A DNA stretch of 64,000 bases, from the NCBI GenBank assembly GCA_964017235.1, contig OZ024933.1, positions 65,020,255-65,084,254 of the forward strand, in the 5' to 3' direction. This stretch comes from Sabellastarte sp. h YS-2021 (Eukaryota > Annelida > Polychaeta > Sabellida > Sabellidae). The position numbers and the translations under genes were made by a program. The notes below the pieces were generated by a model that saw only the letters and a program-made list of their open reading frames with translations, was not told the origin of the DNA and did no database searches. Below, one piece after another: positions 1-12,900 of this stretch (its first letter is position 1; the number at the start of each line of letters is the position of its first letter).

Positions 1-721
1 TGTTACACCCAGAAACAATATGATATATTCAGATATGTAACAAAACTTACTGAAACCCACTTATGAAGTAACACTTGATTTTTTTAAAAACTAGTATTGA
101 GCTCCTTCATTCTTTGTGTACTATTATTTTAAGTTTTCACCCTCCATATTGGAATAGTTGAGGCAGCACATTTGAATTTTGACAGGAATATATAGAGTCA
201 CTCATGTCTCTAATTTTATTCAAAAAATGTCAAAAAATTATTTAGTTAATGCCGATTTCGGAAAGGCAGAACTCTAGAATCAGTTTTCAGTACTGTGGAT
301 GGCTGATAAATGTGTACTTCATTGAGACAAAATAGTACATTATTTAGTATTACAATCAACATAATTATAATTACTCTTACATCAATAATTAATGTGGATA
401 GATAATAGAGGTATGACTCGCCTCAGTATATATTATTGTCAAAAAGTTCAAAACAACTGATCCAGTTTTAGTTTACACCAACTGAAAGAACCTGTGAACC
501 AAATATGGCAGTTGATGTAAACAAAATTTATCAAAAATAAAATGCAAAAAATCTAAATATGAATATTGAGTTTCATGAAGGCTCTTGATGAAAATTAACA
601 ATATCTTGAAAGTTTGAGAAGTATCTAGTTCTTTAGTTTGCACTCGGTTTGTCACTATACTGGGCCTGTTTTGGGGTATTCGAGCAGCCTATCTCAGTCC
701 TAGTTATATAAATTCATCACT
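1..721. other. Non-coding stretch, no gene seen
   Basis: AT-rich sequence with stops in all frames and no motif I recognise. Its last part (about 690-720) holds one copy of a short CCTAGTTATATAAATT unit. That unit recurs after the MITE that follows, so the MITE appears to sit inside this small repeat. Confidence 0.5.
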
Positions 722-1437
722 GGGGCCGGTTTCATGAACAGACTTACGCCTTGAGTCAGACTCAAAAGTTGAGACTTTGTCTCAAATTTTGGAAATATTT
801 TGCTGAGTCTGTGAACTCAGACTCAATACATTTCACAAACAAGCTCAACTTGAGACCTGGCTCAGTCACAGGCTCAAATTTGAGCCCATGAAGGAGCTGT
901 CTCAAATTTGAGTCCAAGCTTTGATGCCAAAAAACACATACATAAAGCGATACAATTTGTTCCAAAATGAAATTGATGAATCTTGAAATCTTCTATTTTC
1001 ATTTTATTTTGTAATTACAGCCACATATTCAATATATACTAATAACAAAAGTCAATAGAATTGACATGCTTTATAGGCTATTATCAAGTGACAGGCCTCA
1101 AGGGTGGACTCAAAGCCAGACTCAACCTCAGTTGAGTCTCTCTTATGGATCACTTAGAATAATATATTATCATATAATTTCTTTGTATTATGAGTATTAA
1201 AGATATTTAAAATGATAATAATCATGAAATATAACTTTTTAAACTAAAAATAAGCCCACTAAATATATGAAATGAGATTAAAAAGTTGAGACCATAACTT
1301 GAGACTGGTCTCAGCTGATCCACCCCTTGTGAAATCCATTTGAGCCAAAAACTCAGCCGAGACAAACGTCTCAGATTTGAGACCCTGACTCAGCCTTGAG
1401 TCTGGCTCAGTTTGAGACTTTTCATGAAACCGGCCCC
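722..1437. mobile_element. MITE-like element with GGGGCCGGTTTCATGAA inverted ends
   Basis: The left end GGGGCCGGTTTCATGAA (722-738) is the exact reverse complement of the right end (1421-1437). The 716-bp interior has no open frame, so the element is non-autonomous. It is full of GAGTCAGACTCAA-like and CTCAAATTTGAG motifs; the latter is a perfect 12-bp palindrome at 873-884 and again at 901-912. The flanks (CACT before, TGGTGTTAGAG after) join into the surrounding CACTGGTGT repeat, which supports insertion. The target duplication is too short to assign (1-3 bp), so I leave the superfamily open. Confidence 0.75.
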
Positions 1438-1454
1438 TGGTGTTAGAGTTGAAC

Positions 1455-1625
1455 TTTTATCAGCCCTAGTTATATAAATTCCTCACTGGTGTCAAGAGTT
1501 GAAACTTGTCTCATGTCACAGCTGAACCCTGTCAGAGTCAGCCCTAGTTATATAAATTTACACTTGGTGTCAGAGTTGAAACCTTTCTCGGCCCTAGTGA
1601 TATAAATTTATAACTGGTGTCAGAA
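1455..1625. repeat. Short irregular tandem repeat (CCCTAGTTATATAAATT units)
   Basis: At least three degenerate units follow each other after the MITE. Each has GCCCTAGTTATATAAATT followed by a CACTGGTGTCAGAGTTGAAAC-like half, with irregular 50-80 bp spacing. A further unit lies left of the MITE near 695-720. Confidence 0.6.
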
Positions 1626-2890
1626 TGATTTCTATTTAACCTTGATGTCCAGACAACTGGGTGACTGACTGAAAAAGCTTGCCAAGTACCTTATATATAT
1701 TTCCACTTCAAAGGGAATGCTACTTCTCATTTTATCTTCTTAAAAGGAGTCTGATTGTACTCACACTCATTCAATTACTGCTGCAGATTATAACAATATT
1801 TCTATGGTCATGGTTATAATGTTATTTAACTATTGGTTTCACGTTTATACATTCTTGCAAAATGTGTGTGTCACTAACAGGATATATGATAGAATATTAC
1901 AAAAAAAAATATGTACATATCCTCGAACCACCTGTTACCGTGCGCCTAACAGAAACAGTAATGTTGGGCAAAGAATTGACACCACATGCTTCAGTTTGCT
2001 TGAGTATCAAAAGCTGTCAATACATCTCTTTTAAGACCTTATGAAGTTTCTACTTGAAAGGAACTATTTCAATTGTTTTTTAGCATCCTCAAAATTGGTC
2101 ATATCTGTTTTCACTAGAGAGGGCACTTCCTATTACCTTGCACATGAAGATTTTTATTCTCATATTAATTTATGGTAACCTTAAAGTCCAATTTCAAAGC
2201 AAACAATTAATAAGTAGGTATAATGCTTTTTGGTTCAATTCAAAATATAACAAATCATGAGTGAAAAACTTTGATTTTGGGGGTTATAAGATCTACATAG
2301 CCTAAATACTATGAGATTTTGGCCAATTTTATAAAATACCTGTTTCTATCCAATTTCTCAGCTCAAGCCAGAAAAAAAAAACACGATTTATGTTTGGCAC
2401 ATGAACTTCACGGATTGTGTCAGAAATTGGTCCATGAATACATGGTAAACAAAAACTAGGCTGGTGCACGATAATAAGACGTGCACGATAATAGGAAGTG
2501 TGACGATATATATTTATATAAAAATATATACAACACAGAACCTAATCTCATGTCATTAGGGCACAAGTGACAAGATTGATCTAATTTCACGCTGTGTGAA
2601 AACAAGTGATGGCTTCATTGGCTTTGTTTGTTGAGACTATGGTGTGTTTTAGTTCAGTGTAGTAATGTTTTGCAGTCCTACAATTACATTAATAAGCAGT
2701 GGATGTGGCAATCTAATTTTGCACACTGCTACCAAAAACAACTATTGCAGCAAACTACTTCGACTGAATTAGTGTAGCCAAATTTCATGACATCTTGCTG
2801 CATATTGGTCAAACCAAATGCTGGAGGAATAATATTACTGTAAACACCACGAGATTGAGTTTTAAATAGGTACAAGTTAGTCTAGGAATT
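1626..2890. other. Non-coding stretch, nothing recognised
   Basis: No splice-bounded coding segment or RNA gene seen. A short direct repeat of GTGCACGATAATA occurs near 2464-2497. Confidence 0.45.
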
Positions 2891-3131
2891 ATTATCTCTG
2901 CCATGGAGTTGCTATTTTCATGACTGTTTGTTTGTTAGAAGGATTATCCAAATACCAGAGTTTGCATCTTCATGAAGAAAAATGAGATGTGTCAAACTTG
3001 AATCCAATAAAGTTAAGACTTATCAAGATCACTGTTTGGATATAAAAAAATATCTAAGATCCTGATTTTCCCATTTTTTACTTAATATTATTATACGCCC
3101 TGGTGGAAGTGTGCGCTCTCCAAGTGCTGTT
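2891..3131 (+). repeat. Dispersed repeat (TTATCTCYGCC ... GCTCTCCAAGTGCTGT family)
   Basis: Starts with ATTATCTCTGCCATGGAG, continues with a TTTGTTAGAAGGATTA block and ends with GTGCGCTCTCCAAGTGCTGT. The same ordered blocks recur near 8701-9070, 21891-22075 and 58475-58635, so this is an old interspersed family. It has no coding capacity. I cannot name the family with certainty. Confidence 0.55.
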
Positions 3132-3210
3132 ATTGATAGATTGTTTTCATTTTGCCATTGCTTTCAACAAAATGCACAAGTAATATCATGACCATGACAC
3201 CGCACTGAAT

Positions 3211-3426
3211 TTATTTATTGTTTTACGTCGCACATAGTACCTTATTGGTTATGTTGTAACAGGTAGTTGGAAGGCCAGAGGAAACCAGTACATACAGTTA
3301 GTGAAGGTCCTATACTGTTAACTGCTGACCAATGACAAGCTGTCGCGCATGAGATCAGGCTAGGATTTGAAACTCTTAGTTAAGAGGTGAAAGTTGAATG
3401 TGACCACTGTGCTATAACGTGGCCCC
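3211..3426 (-). mobile_element. tRNA-derived SINE (family 1), old copy
   Basis: Read on the minus strand, the head near 3420 has a degenerate A box (TAGCACAGTGG) and a B box-like TTTCAAATCC. The tail runs to the AT-rich end at about 3211. It aligns by eye with the better copies at 40111-40347 and 43578-43810 (shared blocks TTTTACGTCG, GTAACAGGTAGT, AACTGCTGACCAATG). A degraded CACTGAA direct repeat flanks it. Confidence 0.6.
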
Positions 3427-3461
3427 TGATGCTTCACTGAAAATCATCGGATCCCAGCAAG

Positions 3462-3555
3462 CAACTACCAACTCTCCCAGTTCTGGTCAGATCCAGGACT
3501 TACACCCACAACCACAGAGATGAGAGGTTATCAGTGTCTACACCAGTATACCCTT
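3462..3555 (-). mobile_element. Truncated SINE head (family 1)
   Basis: GCAAGCAACTACCAACTCTC and the following blocks match the tRNA-like head region of the 43578-43810 SINE in order, but the copy is 5'-type only and decayed. It lies just after another SINE of the same family. Confidence 0.4.
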
Positions 3556-3929
3556 AAAATTAAGTGTGAAGCAAACCTCCCTACTTTACTGTAAATATGC
3601 GAAATCCTTATCCAATATGTCATTTATGTCATAACTTGTGTGTCATTTAATGAATTCAGTCATGTTAGTGTGTTGTTGCTAAATGTTATAAGGGTGAAAA
3701 GTTTCATTTTGGAAGATGAAAATCCTATTTAACTTCATCTTTGTCATTACAAGAGGTTTACCAGAATCAACAAACCTAACAGACTGTTGAGATTTGACAA
3801 AAAACACAGTACAGTGAAATCTTCTTTAAGCCCTAACATTCACACCAGTGTCCCACACACCTACTTTATTAATTTATATAAAAACTTCCAATTTTTAAGA
3901 AAGGGTGAATTCTTTTCAAAAACGTCTCC

Positions 3930-4165
3930 TTCCTAGCCAGCCATGTTGAAATTCTTCGCAAACGAAGACTGTGTCAAACGATGTTTACTCCCTCGCGACC
4001 AAAATAAAAGTGAGGCTTAACAGGGTTCTTCCGGTGCACGTGCATGCGCGCTCATGCATATACATACTGGTACCGCCAAGAATATTTATTTTAAAAATAT
4101 TCTCGTTTGGTCGTACTTGTTTGCTCCCGCTAACACGTAAGCACTAGTGACGATAAGGTAAGGGT
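3930..4165 (+). promoter_or_regulatory. Possible promoter and non-coding first exon
   Basis: This short stretch is richer in CpG than its surroundings (CGCGACC, TTCCGGTGCACG, ATGCGCGC). It contains an ETS-like TTCCGG and, on the minus strand, an ACATGGC motif. It ends in a consensus 5' splice site, GATAAG|GTAAGGG, at about 4159. This combination is what a TSS-proximal region with an untranslated first exon on the plus strand would look like. No downstream coding exon could be tied to it, so the call is tentative. Confidence 0.25.
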
Positions 4166-7100
4166 ATTTTACGCAATAAAATTATATATATTAATTTTGT
4201 GGCACCTGTATGAAAATGTTAGGATGTTTACTTATTAGCATCAATTTTAATGAAGGTATGAGTGATTTTGAATGCTTCTTGACTTCTCAACTTTGGGCGT
4301 TAGGTAAGGGTGACCCCAGTGGTACATACTATATAATAAAATGAGGTAAATTCGACCTTTTTGGTCTACCTAATGTAGAGCTCTTATAACAAGACTACTG
4401 TACAGGCAAATTCCAATAATTTAGACACATCCGATGGGACATACCTGGTTTGCTTAGCTTCATTGTGTGGGGTCTGTGTTTCCACTGTTATAGTATTTGA
4501 TGCACAGGGGATTTAAACAGTCCTCTCTATAATCTCATGACAGAATCATAATCTCTATTATCTCCACAGAACTCAATAATATAATATACATGAATTTCTC
4601 AAAGGCACGGAAACAACACTATGTCTCCAATACTATGTCTCTGCTAGTATTCGATCCCAGGCACTTCATACACACATATATTATTTTTAAAATAAAGTCA
4701 GTCTGGCTGATGTATGGAAGGATATATAGAGGAAAGTCCTATGCCAATGTATTTTAGCAGCTAACTCTATAAACTCAACTGTCTCATGCTAGTTTTATAA
4801 CTTTCAATACTATATTCATATTTCTTGAAATCAACTGAATTCAAACCTCCTTTATTACGAAGAAAGACGGTCTCTGGGTTTTGAACAGTGATCCAAATTA
4901 TTTTACAGTTTTCTCAATATTTTCCTCAAAACTAAAATTCTACCAAGGATGTCGATATTTTCCTATAATCATCTTTTAGTGTTTCAGTAGTTTTCAGAAG
5001 TTGGGGTATATTGTATTTCATGGACATGAGGTGGAAGTAAATAGAAACAATTCATAAATATTCCCAATGCAGGAGACATCTGTACTCTTTATAATCTCAT
5101 AACAAACAATCCGTCCATACAACTCAATACCCAGTATTACACACACATTTCTTAAGTCAAAGGGTGGATGAAGCTGCTACGTTTCAGTCATGATTTACAT
5201 TCAGTTCCTTCCGATTTGCACACAGAAATGCTTGTAATACACAGGACTTTTCAGTGGAATCCTGTTTGATTAATATGATTGTGCTAATTTACTGCCTGCA
5301 TCTCATAAAATTTTACTGTGACCATTTCATCATGACAAAAGTCCAATAACTCAAGAGTTACTGACAAAAACAGTGAGAATTCATTCCACCACAGCACTGT
5401 CCAGTGTTATTAGCTGATATAAGATACATCCATACATCAAGATACAAGGCTTATCATTGTATTTACTAGTTATTTACATTAGTGTGACTGCTAGAGCAAT
5501 TTACGTTATTACACTGCTATTCATAGAAATCCAATTGCAAATTTGTTTACAGCTCATCATCCAGAATATATGACTAGTGTCTTTAAATGGAAGCAACTTA
5601 TAGATGCCAACACAATATGGAACATAAACTAAGCCTTAGACAACAACCGATGAATAACCCAACTGATATGTCCAAGTTTAAGCACACACAAACAGTTGAT
5701 TCTATTGACCACCTTATTATCCACAGACTAGCAACTGACCATACCCAACATACAGGAGCCACAGGACTGTCATTCTTAGTATTTGCCTTTTTAATAACTG
5801 GAGCTGTCAGTGCACCTGTACTTGTGTTTATACTCCAAATAAGGGGAGTATTTCAGCAGTATTCAGTACAATACACCCCCACACACTGCTTCTTCCTCGA
5901 GTGCAATTCCATCAATTTTTAATACTCCTGGATCCCTTGTATTGTAGTCCAGTTACACAGAAGTCTGCATTCATAGGAAATACTCACTAGTTCAATAATC
6001 ATCAATGCAAATAAGACTACACAACTAGTACTAATGACAACTACCTTGTGCTCTACCCAGAGCTTTTCTTGTAACCCACATTAGACGATCTTCTAATTAG
6101 CACTAGTAATATAGCACAGCGAACAGAATAACTACAAAAAAGTCATATATCCTTAACTCCTAACTCCGTTTAGTCGTATTGCCCGCTGTATTATAAACAG
6201 GAGTCTCTCTCACTGTACCCTTTTATATAAAGACTCCATATACACATGTACATAATGATTTTTATAATACAGAAAAATCACCCAGAAACAACAACAATAA
6301 TAATAATCCCAAAGCTTCAAGCCACCAGCTTCCAATACATTTCTGGGCTGCTGGTAACGACATTTTCTCCCAAGTCGGGCCCTCAGTATTTACAGAGGGT
6401 GTTCTATGCACATATTTTCCTCCTTTTTTACTAAACCGAACTACCCCCCCCCCCCCCCTCGCCACAACTCAATTCTACCCTCCTCTCAAAGCCCAGTAGT
6501 TTCCTGAGCTTCTTTGCTGATTAGAAGCGTTCAATAGAGAGAGAACCAGAGAGTGTGTAGAAAGCGTAAGATGGAAACTTAGCCAGGAATGTGAACCTTG
6601 CCAACAACAAACTAAATTCAATTGAAAACTAGTAAGAAAATTACTATTATCAAAATTACTTTGCTACTTCTGTAACCATCTAGGCTTATTTAAACTGTCG
6701 CAAAACTTCCATCAAAATTTTATGGTTGTGTGCTTTATTTTATGTTGAGGAAACTTTTACATTTTCTGATCAAGTCTCACATTTCCTGCTGCATGAGAAG
6801 AAAGGTGTCTGGGAATAAAAACAATCGTCACAATTTGTGTGAATGAATGAAGTGATTTTCAACACTCACTCATTGATAAAATACATTAAAATTTTGGTCA
6901 GCGAAATAAGCAACACTGGAGAGTGATATTGTTAGTTTGTATTACACAGGCATTTGTTAAAAAGTTACAATATTTACTGCATGTTTCCATATATGCAATC
7001 TGCAATTTGCGAGAATGATTTCTTCTATGACTTCTAGAGTATTAAGACCTGTATTCAATACACTGATCCTATCTGATATAATAACCTGAGATAAGTGATT

Positions 7101-8700
7101 TTTATTCAAATTGAGTATGCCTAGAAATAAATAACTTAATGTTAATTATACTATATATAGAGAGTACTCTGGTCATCAGATCAATGAGCCAAGGTATGAG
7201 TTCCAACCTAATGAGTTAACACATGAGCTATAAATATTTAACTACTCTGGGCTTGTTTGTGGCTCAATGCATTTCATATTTTGGTAATATCCATTAAAGT
7301 CATTGTAACAGTAAACAAATCAGGATTCATATGCAGGTAGGACATGTTCAAACAAGGACAGCGTTCCCAGCATGTGGCAGATAATTTTGCAACATTTGAA
7401 ATAGTTTACACCCTCTCATGAGGAGGGGTGAAGAGGGGCGTGGTAACATTGTACGGGATGGCTTGTTTTTTTTAAACGTGCACAATCCACATACAAGGTC
7501 AATTTATGAAGCAATAAAAACAAGGCCGTGAAGTGAAATTCAAATGCGTTTTGATAAAATCATACCAAAGGGTGTGGACAGGCATTTAGTGATAGGATGT
7601 TATACTCTGCCAATACTGAGTCTATTGAACCTCTCAACTCTTTAAGAATTCATATATACACTGATATAAGTAGAACATTGTTAGGTAGAATTGTTTTTTC
7701 AGGAAAAAAAACAGAAATCAAATTATCAACTTCTTAAGGTGGCCTTTTCCATTCAATTTTTTCCCTAATAGCTGGAAGTTCTCATTAAGTGCAAGCTTTG
7801 CTCTGGATCCTTTGAGATTCCATTCAATAGGCTTGAATAGTGATAACACTGCACTCATGTTACTAAAACGACGGTTATACCATTTCTTTCACTGCACAGA
7901 ACACATATTCCTCATAGGGGTAAAATAAATGTCATTTTATTATGTACCATGGAGAAAAATGCCACAAGTGAATCGATTACCTTTTGTTAAGTGACTGAGT
8001 GAAAAAAAAAAAGCGAGAATAGAAAAAAAGAATTGAAAAGTATTTCATGAAATTCCTTTACACATCTGTGTCAGTACAGAGAACAAGTAGAATTCTATGT
8101 ATCTATGTAAATGTTTAACCCAATTTTCTGCCACAGTAATAAAATTAACTTAAGTGTGCTGCAGTATATGAAATTTACCTGTGAGGTTAAACCTAATTTA
8201 ATTATTCTTTGAAATGAGGAGTTTCCAATCATATTTGTCATTTTTGTGACTATGTCAGGTAATTTATCTTGTCTTACCCAGATTTTGCATGTATTTGGAT
8301 TGTTTCAGAACTATTTCAGGGATTCATATTCTGTGGTGAATTTCATAATTCTTACTCTATATTTCTAACAACCAGACTGCATAAATCCCAACAGCAATTT
8401 GAATAATTGATCTCTCCACATGAAAAAAATTCTGCTATAAATACTGAAAAATATCTACCACAGTAAAAATAAATGCTGAAAACATCTGGTTCAGCCTTGG
8501 TTACAATATTCAGCAGTATATCAGGATATTCAATAGAAAACTGGTTATTCAGCTTGGCAAATGATCACTGGGGCCTCACCTCTGTGGTCCAGCTTATGAC
8601 CATAGAGAGAACATACTGATGGACTGTGACGATATCTATGATCTGTTATGAAAAGAAGGTTAAGAACAGGCTTTGACTGTGTGAAATGAATTTGTAGTAT
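4166..8700. other. Long intron-like or intergenic stretch
   Basis: No exon with convincing splice sites and coding character was seen. The longest open frame (111 codons at 5587-5922) looks like chance. A run of about 15 C lies at 6444-6458, and short AAC/AAT microsatellites lie near 6287-6308. Confidence 0.4.
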
Positions 8701-9070
8701 TATTATCTCCACCAGATGGTTTTGGGTGCATTAGCCTGTCTCTATTCGCAATATCTCCACAACTAATGAACAGATCTTTACAAAATTTTCTTTACATGTC
8801 TAGAGCCTGACTAAATGAAGATATGAATTAAATGTTGGGATAAAGATCTAGATCATATTCTGGATCCTTAGTTAAAAAAATCCTTAATTTTCAAGATCCT
8901 ATTTTCAATGTATTTTCAATGACTTTGGGTTTTGGGTTAACATTGCTCAAAATGTCCTGGCCAAAGGAAGAAGTTATTGCATTATAGGAAAGGTGCAGAT
9001 CGTATTGTGGATACAAAAATATCCTGAATTCTTAGATACATATCCTGGTGGAGGCCTGTGCTCTATCAGT
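8701..9070 (+). repeat. Dispersed repeat, same family as 2891-3131
   Basis: TTATCTCCACCAGATGG at the start, an ATCTCCACAACTAATGAACAG block inside, and CTGGTGGAGGCCTGTGCTCT at the end. The blocks are in the same order as in the other three copies in this window. No coding capacity. Confidence 0.5.
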
Positions 9071-11764
9071 AATTTCTTGTAATACATATATTTTTTAACA
9101 ATACCCAAGCTATTTTTTTTAATGAAGTACTATTAGCTGGCTCACACATCCAATAAAACTAGCTTACTGTTGAAAATTGGCTTTCTATGGAACTAATGGA
9201 TCCGCATTTAGGGGTGATCAATTTGATTGGGATTAAATAAAAAGTCAGTGCCTTCAAGATTAGATACATTTAGGTGCTATAATTTTTATATTTACAAGTT
9301 AATCTTTGCCATTAAATAGCCACAATGACACTTTTTCCAGCAGTTTAAATATTGCTTTTGATGTTTCTTTTTCAGATTATGTCACCAGTGTTATGTTATT
9401 TAAACTATACTTTTATACTATTCTACTATGTAACTTGACAAGATATTCTGTAGACTACATTCTCTGTGACTGTACCATTAAACTTTGGTATCTCCAGGAA
9501 CTAGCCCAAACCTGCTGCCAAAGTGGGGTCATAAACAACACTTTAATGGGGTAAAACGGAAAACATTTAAAAAGATGTTTTTTCCTTTGCTTTTAAAGCC
9601 AGCCAACACAGGTGATGAATGGTGATATCTTTACAACAATGGAACAGTTCAAAAACAAGAGATTGGGACCGCTGCTATGGTAACACGGTATGAAGACCAT
9701 ATAATTAAATGTCAAAAGATAATAACATCATTGACATCTTGATTGTTTGCACATAAAATACTATAAGCAGACACTCAATCCTGGAAAGCTGTGTGCCCAA
9801 GTGACATACTTCTGTTGAGGACCTTAGTCTGGAGGAGGAAGTAAATGAATATGCATGACCATTGAGAGCTCTAGAGACCTGCACTATTCACTGGGTCACA
9901 TTAACACAGAACATGACTCAAGTGCCAATGTCTGTCAGGCTTAATGCCTTGCACATATTTCTCTACACAAACAGATCTGTTCTAAAGTGGTTCCATATTC
10001 CTGATTTTAGCCACAACTCTGGCGAATTTTGAGACCAAAATATCAGCAATTGTGTATGTTGAGAAACAAAATTAAGAAGGTGTGCAAAAGTTGGGACAAT
10101 ATTAGAGAAGTGTGATATTTTCTGAAAAGTCCGTAACCTTGCTTCCCAAAGGAAGAGGATCATCATCCCAACTTATCTAGTTATCTTAATGACATTCAGT
10201 CAAATTGTAGAGGACAGGACACACTCGAGCCATGTCCTATCACAAATACATAAAATTATAATCACTATTGCATCTAACTGTATTGAAATCGCATAGGTCG
10301 GGGGTCTTACTGCCTCTTGCCATAATCAAGAAATGGAGTGGCTACAAGTTGATCATCTCCTATCATTTTGATGGTCGACACTGATCAGGAGGGTTAGGGA
10401 ATCCAAAACCACCACATCCTATCACCAATCCATCTAAACTTGGTGAAATCGCATTGAAACTGTATGGGTCAGGTCAAAAGTCATAGGGATTCCTGGCTTG
10501 GTCAGGACTGGTCAGGATAGATTCCAAGATAAATTGGATAAATCCTAGCCTAATCTCCAGGGTTGGGACATATTTGCATTATTCCACATTCCTCCAAACT
10601 TTGCCAATTTTAGAGTTGGAAGCCGGACTATCTCAACAGTCATTGAATATGGAACTAGGTTTTTTTTGGCTGAATGTGGCACACAAGAAAGTTCCTGGGT
10701 GACTGAATGTGTGACATCACTATGGAAACAGAAATCAATGTAGTTCTACTGGGTAGGATTGTACAGGTGTAAAATACAGACATCATTATAAAACATCTAC
10801 ACAGCTAATCACTAATGAAAGACCAGGTCTATCAAAAGTGGACAGCAAAGTGTGCTCATCAGTGCCAATCTGTAGAATTTGGGTTGGCTAGAAGTGGCTA
10901 TTTAACTTTCTTTTAGCATTATGCTATTAAAACTATTGAGCCGAAATAGATAGTTTTTCAGACTAAACTTGGGCTGAGTTTTGACTCGTCTTTTCACTGA
11001 TCTATTTTGTGAATACCGCACAACATCTAGTAGTAAATTTCATATTTTGTAACTCTTTATGGATTATCAGGACATTAAAGCAAACAAAGGTGTTGATTCA
11101 GACAACAAAGAGAATAATGGATGAACTGAAGTGTCTCTCCCTGGACTGTCAACAAGTGCACATAAATGCTGGCATACTATGTCTACAATAGTTACATTCA
11201 AGTCATCAAGAAATAAAAGAATTCTGTTAGAAGGACCAGGAAAATCATTTAAAAAAATATCATAAAATTTACAAGAATTTTGGTTCACAGTTTAGTTCAC
11301 ACCATTAATGTGCTGGCCCCATGATGAAGCTTCATACGAGCCAAAAATACTTATTTTTGAGGTAAAAGTTTTCTTTAATGGTTTTTGCTGCACTAATTTC
11401 CGAGCCATAAAAATGATGAGTGTATTTTCTTGACTTACTGTTCAATATTTTCTTCCAAAATTAAGTGGCAAGTGCTAGAATTTTATTAAAAATCGGTGAT
11501 AATGCTGGGGGGCTGTCCCAATATGACTGTGGCTGTTGTACAGGATATAAAACCTTTACCATGACTTTATGTACCAAATTATTGACCAGTGTACTAGTAA
11601 AGCAAAACCTCTCAGTTATCACAAAGTCTGATTCTAATGGGCTACATAAGCTAAAAAAAAATAGCCAGCCTCAGCAGGCAAGAACTCCAGCCCACAGGTA
11701 TAACTAAATGGACAACAATATTGAGATTTGGGAAAGTCTTACTAACAACTTCAGTTTTAAGAAA
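9071..11764. other. Non-coding stretch, nothing recognised
   Basis: Only short chance open frames (the longest, at 9306-9554, is 82 codons with no recognisable domain). No RNA gene or clear repeat boundary was seen. Confidence 0.4.
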
Positions 11765-12310
11765 TAACAGAAGAGGTTGTCAGATATAAGATTCACAGGC
11801 CATGGTTTATTGCAAGTTGTTTCATATTTTTAAGCCCTAGAACCAATTATAAGGGAGATATAAGGCCTTTTAGCATTATGACCCAACATGACCCTGAAGC
11901 AGGGGTCAAAGGTTAAATTTGACGTTTGCAAAAGATTTGCAGACCATGATTTCCTACAAGTTGTTTTCCCATTCCAAACCCCTTAGACCAATGATAAGGG
12001 AGATATTAGGTGTTTTGATATGACTCCCCCCATTTGACATTAAAGATATGATATGGCAGCCATTTTGTTTTTAAAACCAGGCTAAAATTTGTCTCAGGTA
12101 AGCTTTCCTAGCCATTTACATTTTGTGAGAATATGACATAGCTACCTGCAATATTTGAAATTTTAGAACATATCAATGATTTTCAAACAATTGACTATGG
12201 CTGCCATGTTGTTTCTTAAAATGAGGACAAAATTGTTCATAGACATGTTTTCACAGCCATCAACATTCTCTGCAAATTTGCTGAAGATATCTTGATGAAT
12301 GAATGAGATA
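11765..12310. repeat. Decayed satellite-type units related to the 147-bp array
   Basis: Two to three degenerate units carry the ordered blocks of the 147-bp arrays at 15 and 23 kb: GGGGTCAAAGGTTAAATTTGAC, CATGATTTCCTACAAGTTG, CATTCCAAACC and GACCAATGATAAGGGAGATA. A separate block, GGCAGCCATTTTGTTTTTA, then follows (12056) and recurs as GGCTGCCATGTTGTTTCTTA (12200). The same TGGCNGCCATNTTG block lies at 42530. Confidence 0.6.
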
Positions 12311-12479
12311 TAAAGGTTGATGTAAAATGTGACAAACGCACACATACACACACCCCCCCCCCTTCCTCCGCATGCAGGGAAGGCATTTCATACTCTCCCA
12401 ACCTCTGGCCTTTGGCCAGCAAGAGATAAAAATGCAACTGTAGTAACATCTCTTTAATAGCGCCCCTTTTTCAATTAAG

Positions 12480-12900
12480 AAGCTTAGGACTGAAAAGAAT
12501 TCAAAACAACAGAAGTTGCCAGATACCCTCCAACTTATCAGTTGTAGATCTTTTTTCGGTTAACTTATCCTGAAAATTTGGTGAAAATCCATGCATTGGT
12601 TTAGGCTGTGGAACACCAACAAACTTTAAGACCCAAAAATCTTAAGTGTTACCATAGCAATTGTGGTTGCTAAATACCCCACAAAACCTTATCAGCTCTG
12701 ATCCTCTTGGGGTAAACATATTCTGAAAATTTGGCGAAAATCTATGCACAGGTTAAGGCTGTGGAACACCCACACACTTTAACAGCCAATAATCTTAAAA
12801 GTTTTGCCATGGCAACAGTTGTTGCCAGATACCCCCGAAAACCTAATCAACTCTAGATCCTATTGGGGTAAACATACCCTAAAAATTTGATGAAAATGGA
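12480..12900. repeat. Three-unit tandem repeat of roughly 150-165 bp
   Basis: GTTGCCAGATACCC, TTGGGGTAAACATA, CTGAAAATTTGGTGAAAATC and GGCTGTGGAACACC recur in order three times, beginning near 12515, 12666 and 12831. Units are diverged and carry no open frame. Confidence 0.7.

Noticed and set aside
5587-5922. 111-codon plus-strand open frame, the longest outside the transposons, with a hydrophobic segment near residues 62-86
   Set aside because: Codon usage and composition match the AT-rich background, there are no splice or promoter signals, and no family is recognised; it looks like a chance frame.
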